Shown here piece by piece: positions 7,538 through 11,259 of a stretch of DNA of 11,259 nucleotides. Location of the stretch: the NCBI GenBank assembly GCA_026390215.1, contig JAPLGJ010000196.1, positions 1-11,259 on the forward strand, in the 5' to 3' direction. Source of the DNA: Caldisericota bacterium (GTDB taxonomy: Bacteria > Caldisericota > Caldisericia > Cryosericales > Cryosericaceae). The number at the start of each line of letters is the position of its first letter. The first letter of the stretch is position 1. The notes under the pieces were generated by a model. The model worked only from the letters and a program-made list of their open reading frames with translations, searched no databases and had not been told where the DNA came from. Both the position numbers and the translations under genes were made by a program.

Positions 7538-7566
7538 ATCCCAGGCGTGTGGAATCTTGCATGCCA

Positions 7567-7595
7567 ATTGTACCAGAAAATGCCGCGGCTGGCAA
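7567..7595 (-). promoter_or_regulatory. Sigma70-type promoter for the rpsB operon
   Basis: Reading leftwards, TTGCCA (7595-7590) and TACAAT (7572-7567) are separated by exactly 17 bases; each differs from consensus at one position. The start of transcription would fall near 7560, giving a 5' leader of about 95 bases before the GTG of rpsB. No other gene lies on this strand immediately upstream in the window, so this is the likely start of the eight-gene operon. Confidence 0.8.
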
Positions 7596-7692
7596 GCAAG
7601 GCGCTGTGACGACAGGGAGCACACATGGGTGTTGCGCATCGACGCAGGGGCAATGAAGTGTCCAGATGTCCGGATACGCGGTCTCTCTTCAA

Positions 7693-7720
7693 TTGACTTG
7701 CATTTCATCGTCTCTACAAT
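7693..7720 (+). promoter_or_regulatory. Sigma70-type promoter for the Roadblock gene
   Basis: TTGACT (7693-7698) and TACAAT (7715-7720) with a 16-base spacer, each one mismatch from consensus. Transcription would begin near 7727, giving an untranslated leader of about 78 bases before the ATG at 7805. It is divergent from the rpsB promoter, with 97 bases between the two -35 elements. In that gap I see only short repeats, for example TGTCC twice, 8 bases apart, at about 7660-7672, and no convincing operator. Confidence 0.75.
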
Positions 7721-7804
7721 GGAGCATAGAGACAAGGAAGTCCATTGTTTGCTCCGAGGGAACGCATCTGCTGGAAGGGCACGAGAGGGGCATGAGGAGG
7801 CATC

Positions 7805-8140
7805 ATGGAAGAGGTCTTGCGGAACCTGAACAAGGAAATGGGTGTGACCGGAAGCGCCGTCGTGAGCAAGGACGGCCTTGTCATCGCCAGCACTCTGGAC
7901 CAGGATGAGGAGTCTGTCGCCGGCATGGCGGCAAGTGTCTTTCAGAGCGCTGCGACGACATCCGGCATCATGGCTATCGGAACGATTGGCATGATTACGC
8001 TGGAGAGCGACAAGGGCAAGGCCTTCATGATCGACCTGCCCGACGCGTTTCTCGTGGTTCTCACGAACGCTGAAGTGAATCTCGGGCGACTGCGCATCGA
8101 GATTCGCAAGGCGGCCAACCAGCTCAGAACACAGATGTAG
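7805..8140 (+). CDS. Roadblock/LC7 domain protein
   Basis: A 111-residue single-domain protein of the Roadblock/LC7 superfamily (relatives: MglB, the dynein light chain Roadblock, MP1/p14). Members dimerise and typically regulate or scaffold small Ras-like GTPases. Visible features are the N-terminal helix MEEVLRNLNKEMGVTGSAVV, the strand-turn SKDGLVIASTL with the family's DG turn, a central helix VAGMAASVFQSAATTSG, the strand pair GMITLESDKGKAFMIDLP, then DAFLVVLTNAEVNLGRLRIE, whose LVVLTN-x-NLG-R pattern is typical of bacterial members. A short C-terminal helix (EIRKAANQLRTQM) ends the protein. AGGAGG at 7795-7800, four bases before the ATG, fixes the start. It has its own promoter. No MglA-type GTPase gene lies in the window, so its partner is unknown. 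A family call is safe; a specific function is not. Confidence 0.88.
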   Translation: MEEVLRNLNKEMGVTGSAVVSKDGLVIASTLDQDEESVAGMAASVFQSAATTSGIMAIGTIGMITLESDKGKAFMIDLPDAFLVVLTNAEVNLGRLRIEIRKAANQLRTQM

Positions 8141-8221
8141 CCGCGGCCGCGCGCGGGCATTTCTGGCGCGGCACTGTCGGTTATCCGACATCTCTGGTCC
8201 TATTGTGGTGCTACTCGGACG

Positions 8222-8259
8222 CTGAAAGCTGTTTTCAGGAACATGCGCTACGCGCATGT
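8222..8259 (+). promoter_or_regulatory. Tandem hairpins upstream of the small helical-protein gene
   Basis: Two adjacent stem-loops lie just before the ribosome site AGGAGG (8271-8276). The first is CTGAAA (8222-8227) with TTTCAG (8233-8238) and a 5-base loop. The second is a perfect 8-bp stem, ACATGCGC (8241-8248) with GCGCATGT (8252-8259), and a TAC loop. A third, TGTCGG-TTAT-CCGACA, lies upstream at 8175-8190. None is followed by a T tract. They could act as mRNA stabilisers or in translational control; function is inferred from position only. I found no convincing promoter in 8141-8280. Confidence 0.4.
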
Positions 8260-8280
8260 GACACTGTACAAGGAGGAACC

Positions 8281-8574
8281 ATGGCAGACGGTTGGATGGA
8301 CAAGCTCAAGAGTGCTGCGGGCAAGGTTGCCGACGGAGCGAAGGACTTGGCGGCAAGCACCAAGCTGAAGATGGACATCACAGGTCTTCAGGGCAAGATC
8401 AAGGACGCGAAGCAGGAATTCGGCGTGAACGTGTACGCCATGCTTGAGCAGGGAAAGACCATCGATGACATCACCGCCGCATTCGCCACAGTTCAGGCGG
8501 CCGTCGGCGAGTTTGAAGCCCAGGTGACTGCCAAACAGGAGGAGCTCAAGAAGATCAGCGCCGACAACGCTTGA
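8281..8574 (+). CDS. Small amphipathic helical (coiled-coil-like) protein, function unknown
   Basis: A 97-residue protein that I do not recognise as a named family. It is almost entirely helix-forming, rich in Ala, Lys, Glu and Asp, with no cysteine and no membrane segment or signal peptide. The N-terminus (MADGWMDKLKSAAGKVADGA) is an amphipathic helix of alternating Lys and Ala. Residues about 33-62 (ITGLQGKIKDAKQEFGVNVY) and 73-95 (a heptad-like run ending QEELKKI) look like two coiled-coil helices joined by a turn around GKTIDD. The layout (DKLKxAA..., then TKL..I..L..KI...FG..VY..L) resembles small bacterial proteins that precede zinc-ribbon or membrane domains in other genomes, but here no such domain follows. 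AGGAGG four bases before the ATG fixes the start. It is 140 bases downstream of the Roadblock gene on the same strand and is closed by a strong terminator, so it may be co-transcribed with it. Confidence 0.8.
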   Translation: MADGWMDKLKSAAGKVADGAKDLAASTKLKMDITGLQGKIKDAKQEFGVNVYAMLEQGKTIDDITAAFATVQAAVGEFEAQVTAKQEELKKISADNA

Positions 8575-8600
8575 GATTCTTCCCCGATAGAGGCCTTCGA

Positions 8601-8630
8601 AAGGCGTGCGCTCCCTGCGCACGCCTTTTT
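8601..8630 (+). terminator. Intrinsic terminator after the small helical-protein gene
   Basis: An 11-bp perfect GC-rich stem, AAGGCGTGCGC (8601-8611) with GCGCACGCCTT (8617-8627), a 5-base loop TCCCT, and a T tract TTTTTGTTGT (8626-8635). It lies 26 bases after the stop of the upstream gene. This is the clearest terminator in the window. Its T tract ends only 29 bases before the helicase start codon, so the helicase must have its own promoter within or over this element. Confidence 0.92.
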
Positions 8631-8647
8631 GTTGTGCCCGTTGCGGG

Positions 8648-8653
8648 TACACT
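8648..8653 (+). promoter_or_regulatory. Possible -10 element for leaderless helicase transcript
   Basis: TACACT lies 6 bases before the ATG at 8660, so transcription would begin at or next to the start codon. No Shine-Dalgarno is present in the 29 bases after the preceding terminator. No good -35 is visible at the proper distance: at 16 bases the sequence is TTTTTG, the terminator T tract. The call rests mainly on position. Confidence 0.35.
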
Positions 8654-8659
8654 GGTTTC

Positions 8660-10969
8660 ATGACAGAGCATGAACTGCAGTTCCTGCTGCGGGAGCTGAC
8701 GACCTCGCAGGACTACGACGGACAGATCGTCGGCCGACTGGACTTCGAAGCGCGGGAAGCGACGTTCGCCCCACTGCCACCAGCCGTCGATCCCGACTTG
8801 TCGGCCGACCTTGCCGACAAGGGAATCCGCGGGCTGTATGCCTTCCAGCGCGCATGTTTCGACGGCGCCGAGGGCGGCTACAATGTAACGGTGGTCAGCC
8901 CCACGGCGAGTGGCAAGAGCCTCGCCTTCCAGCTTCCGGTCCTCGACCATCTCCTCAAGCATCCTGGGGCAACAGCCCTGTTCCTCTACCCCACGAAGGC
9001 GCTGATCGAAGACCAGCTGGCCAAGCTCAGGGAAATGGAACGATGCATGGACCATATCAACACCGCCGTCTATGATGGCGATACGGACCCTGACGCGAGG
9101 CGCCAGCTGCGCAAGTTCGGGCGCCTCCTCCTGTCCAACCCCGACAGCCTCCACTACAGCATTCTGCCGTATCACGAGAGCTGGTCACGGTTCATGCGAG
9201 GACTGGCATTTGTCGTGGTCGATGAAGGGCACTACTACCATGGCGTCCTGGGATCGCACATGGCTCTGCTCCTGCGGCGTCTTCGGCGGCTGGCCAACTT
9301 CTACGGCGCCCACCCCGTGTTCATCGTCACGTCCGCTACGATCGACGAACCTGGCAAGTTCGCTTCCCGGCTGACAGGTGAGATTGTGCGTCAAGTCGAT
9401 CCCTTGGGAGCCCCTGAGGGCAAGCGGACCCTCCTGCTGTTCAATCCGAGGATCGTCGACAAGCAGAACAACATCCGCAAGAGCGTCATGAAGGAAGCAT
9501 TGTGGCTCTTTCAGCGCGCCGTTCAGGAAGACGTGCGAACGATCATGTTCACGAAATCGCGTCAGGAAGCGGAGCTGTTGTACAAGTACGTCAGGGACGC
9601 CGGAGCTGGCAAGGGCCAGCGCCTTGGGGACCGCGTCGCAACCTATCGTGCGGGCTACCTCCCCGCCGTTCGCAGGGGCATCGAACACCGACTTTCGTCC
9701 GGTGAGCTGACCGGCGTTATCGCGACCAATGCCCTCGAGCTCGGCATCGACATCGGACACCTCGACGTGTCGATCACGGCGGGCTACCCTGGTTCCGTGA
9801 CCAGCCTCTTTCAGCAGATGGGGCGGGCGGGGCGCGAACGGGACCATTCGCTGTCCGTGTTTGTGGCGTCATCGAACCCACTCGACCAATACGTTGTTCA
9901 GACGCCGAGTTTTCTCACGTCAGGCCACTTCGGCACGCCGACGATCAACCCTGATAACGAGTACATCCTGAGCGCTCACCTCCGCTGCGCTGCATATGAA
10001 CTCCCGCTGCGAGCAGTCGACATGGAATACTTCGGCCCAGAGTGCACGCCGCTCGTCGAACAGTTGGTGACGGAGGGGAAACTGCGGCCACGTGGCCCGC
10101 TCATCGTCTCGACGGAGACCTATCCACATCGGTTCGTGAGTCTGCGGACGCTGTCGGACAAACGCTACCACATCCTCAACCAGAGCGACGGGCAGGTCAT
10201 CGAGGAAGCCGACGCCTACAAGGTCATCGAGGAATTCTACCCCGGTGCCGTGTTCCTCCATCAGGGAGACTCGTATCTCGTCACGGACAATGACCACGAA
10301 CAGCAGGTCGTGCACGCCACTCCCACGACACAGAACTACTACACCGATGCCATCATCCGCAGTGACGTTGTCGTGCAGAACGAACGGGACCACCGCGACT
10401 ATGGCGACGTCGGCCTGTCGTTCGGCAAGGTCGTGGTGTCTGAGCAGACGGTCGGCTTCATCAAGAAGAGTTTCCATATCGAGATGGAAGTTGGACGGGA
10501 ATACATCGATACGCCTGAGATCAGCTATGAGACGATGGCGCTTTGGATCACCGTTCCTGACGCCATGCTCCATACGCTGGGGGAAGGCGGCTATGACATC
10601 GCAGGGAGCCTGCACGCAGCCGAGCACCTGCTCATCGCCCTGATGCCGATCGTCGTGCTGTGTGACCGGCGTGACCTCGGCGGCATCTCCACCATTCTTC
10701 ACCGCGATACGTTGAAACCGAGCATCTTTGTCTATGATGGCCACATTGGAGGCGTCGGCCTCACCGAATCGGCATACGGCCGCTTTCGCGATGTCGTTCG
10801 CCTTGCGCTGGACCGGGTGACCGAGTGCCCCTGCAAGGATGGCTGTCCGAGCTGCGTGTACTCGCCCAAGTGTGGCAACAACAATAAGCCGCTGGACAAG
10901 AACGGGGCACGCATTCTACTCGGGCTCCTGCTCGACAGACTTGACACGACCACAAGAGGTGGCAAATGA
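8660..10969 (+). CDS. mrfA: MrfA/YprA-family superfamily 2 DNA helicase with C-terminal DUF1998 region
   Basis: ATP-dependent DNA helicase related to B. subtilis MrfA (YprA) and fungal Hrq1. MrfA works in a UvrA-independent repair route for mitomycin C damage. 769 residues; B. subtilis MrfA is about 750. Motif I is PTASGKS (81-87, Lys86), followed by YPTKALIEDQ (Ia), SNPDSLH (Ib), DEGH (II, 188-191), SAT (III, 225-227), MFTKSRQEAELL (IV), TNALELGID (V, 356-364) and QQMGRAGR (VI, 385-392). The C-terminal domain holds CDRRDLGGIST, FVYDGHIGGVGL and the cysteine cluster CPCKDGCPSCVYSPKCGN (Cys 723, 725, 729, 732, 738), which in MrfA binds zinc. Motif II has Gly where relatives usually have Leu, Ile or Ala (DExH). 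I chose the ATG at 8660 because it aligns with the MrfA N-terminus; the upstream open codons lie in the terminator. The partner exonuclease gene mrfB is not adjacent. Confidence 0.9.
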   Translation: MTEHELQFLLRELTTSQDYDGQIVGRLDFEAREATFAPLPPAVDPDLSADLADKGIRGLYAFQRACFDGAEGGYNVTVVSPTASGKSLAFQLPVLDHLLKHPGATALFLYPTKALIEDQLAKLREMERCMDHINTAVYDGDTDPDARRQLRKFGRLLLSNPDSLHYSILPYHESWSRFMRGLAFVVVDEGHYYHGVLGSHMALLLRRLRRLANFYGAHPVFIVTSATIDEPGKFASRLTGEIVRQVDPLGAPEGKRTLLLFNPRIVDKQNNIRKSVMKEALWLFQRAVQEDVRTIMFTKSRQEAELLYKYVRDAGAGKGQRLGDRVATYRAGYLPAVRRGIEHRLSSGELTGVIATNALELGIDIGHLDVSITAGYPGSVTSLFQQMGRAGRERDHSLSVFVASSNPLDQYVVQTPSFLTSGHFGTPTINPDNEYILSAHLRCAAYELPLRAVDMEYFGPECTPLVEQLVTEGKLRPRGPLIVSTETYPHRFVSLRTLSDKRYHILNQSDGQVIEEADAYKVIEEFYPGAVFLHQGDSYLVTDNDHEQQVVHATPTTQNYYTDAIIRSDVVVQNERDHRDYGDVGLSFGKVVVSEQTVGFIKKSFHIEMEVGREYIDTPEISYETMALWITVPDAMLHTLGEGGYDIAGSLHAAEHLLIALMPIVVLCDRRDLGGISTILHRDTLKPSIFVYDGHIGGVGLTESAYGRFRDVVRLALDRVTECPCKDGCPSCVYSPKCGNNNKPLDKNGARILLGLLLDRLDTTTRGGK

Positions 10970-11037
10970 GCGAAGAAGGAGTGCTTGCTCTCCTCAAGGA
11001 GCGCATCTGGGCAGAGAACCGGTTCGCGCCGTTCTAG
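10966..11037 (+). CDS. 23-codon frame coupled to the helicase gene
   Basis: An ATG at 10966 overlaps the helicase stop in the arrangement ATGA, the same coupling used between uppS and dxr. It opens a frame of 23 residues beginning MSEEGVLALLKERIWAENRF and ending at TAG 11035-11037. The product would be a short helix rich in Glu and Leu. It has no recognisable domain. No strong ribosome site precedes it (only AGAGGT in the last helicase codons, about 8 bases upstream, which is partial). It could be a coupled micropeptide, the stub of a lost downstream gene, or chance. Its stop shares the palindrome CTAG with the stop of the converging HIT gene. Confidence 0.35.
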   Translation: MSEEGVLALLKERIWAENRFAPF

Positions 11038-11259
11038 AGTGGAGTGCCTTCCCTGAATCCCAGACACTTGCCCGCGATGATGTGAACGTGCAAGTGCGAC
11101 ACGGTCTGCCCGCCTTCTGCGCCCGAATTGATGATCACGCGATACCCTGCTTCGAGGCAGGACTTGGCCGTGACGAGACGAATGACCTCGAAAAGGTGGA
11201 CGACCAGCCCGCTGTCGTCCATGCCGAGAGCATCGATGCGAGCGATGTGCTTGCGAGGG
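11034..11259 (-). CDS. HIT-family (histidine triad) nucleotide-binding protein, C-terminal part
   Basis: HIT proteins are small nucleotide hydrolases or transferases, often acting on AMP-linked substrates such as adenosine phosphoramidates. The reading frame runs in from the right edge (first complete codon at 11258) and stops at TAG (11036-11034), leaving about 74 residues of a protein usually about 110-120 long. PRKHIARIDAL, near the edge, matches the family's P-x-H-I-x-x-L strand-helix. GYRVIINSGAEGGQTVSHLH is the hallmark segment, and the triad HLHVHI (coded at 11081-11096) follows, with the catalytic central His. The C-terminal GKCLGF corresponds to the usual GGR-L-W end. An internal ATG at 11222 is not the start because conserved sequence continues upstream. 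It converges on the helicase region, with the two stop codons overlapping by three bases. Confidence 0.9.
   Translation of the reverse strand, partial: PRKHIARIDALGMDDSGLVVHLFEVIRLVTAKSCLEAGYRVIINSGAEGGQTVSHLHVHIIAGKCLGFREGTPL

Noticed and set aside
8141..8160. GC-rich inverted repeat CCGCG/CGCGG right after the Roadblock stop as a terminator
   Set aside because: The stem is only 5 bp and is not followed by a T tract; at best a weak pause site.
7433..8257. A 274-codon minus-strand frame covering the divergent control region and the Roadblock gene
   Set aside because: It overlaps the rpsB promoter and leader and the Roadblock gene in antisense, and its translation resembles no protein family.

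Overview
The window is bacterial, gene-dense and GC-rich (I estimate close to 60% by eye). It carries core housekeeping genes with no mobile element, tRNA, rRNA or CRISPR. The MEP isoprenoid pathway (dxr, ispG), the bacterial rpsB-tsf-pyrH-frr order, Shine-Dalgarno motifs and sigma70-type promoters all say Bacteria. I cannot name the phylum. GTG starts are frequent (rpsB, frr, uppS, rseP) and genes are packed with 1-4 base overlaps, as in a streamlined genome. A broken ispG would also fit a draft or metagenomic assembly.

Layout. (1) Bases 1-732, plus strand: the 3' half of a glutamyl-tRNA synthetase gene, closed by a strong hairpin at 754-788. (2) Bases 857-7464, minus strand: one long operon transcribed leftwards, rpsB - tsf - pyrH - frr - uppS - dxr - rseP - ispG. 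It joins ribosomal protein S2, EF-Ts, UMP kinase and ribosome recycling factor to undecaprenyl diphosphate synthase, DXP reductoisomerase, a site-2 intramembrane protease and the HMBPP synthase gene. The usual cdsA between uppS and dxr is absent. The ispG reading frame is disrupted: about 30 codons are missing and the frame changes near 1370-1405. (3) Bases 7465-7804: a divergent control region with a strong leftward promoter and structured leader for rpsB, and a strong rightward promoter for the next gene. (4) Bases 7805-8574, plus strand: a small Roadblock/LC7 protein and a small helical protein with a hairpin-bearing leader, ending in an intrinsic terminator at 8601-8630. (5) Bases 8660-10969, plus strand: a MrfA/YprA-family repair helicase with a C-terminal cysteine-rich DUF1998 region, followed by a translationally coupled 23-codon frame. 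(6) Bases 11034-11259, minus strand: the 3' part of a HIT-family gene.

How the genes work together. The minus operon couples translation factors to lipid-carrier synthesis. Dxr and IspG act early and late in the MEP pathway, which supplies the isoprenoid precursors that UppS elongates into the undecaprenyl carrier used for cell-wall assembly. RseP is a membrane protease that commonly travels with them. The plus-strand genes are unrelated singletons (polarity/scaffold-like, DNA repair).

I did not find a convincing undescribed multi-gene system. The points most worth a second look are the damaged ispG, the Roadblock plus helical-protein pair lacking a GTPase, the structured rpsB leader, and the tightly wedged 3' end of the helicase gene.
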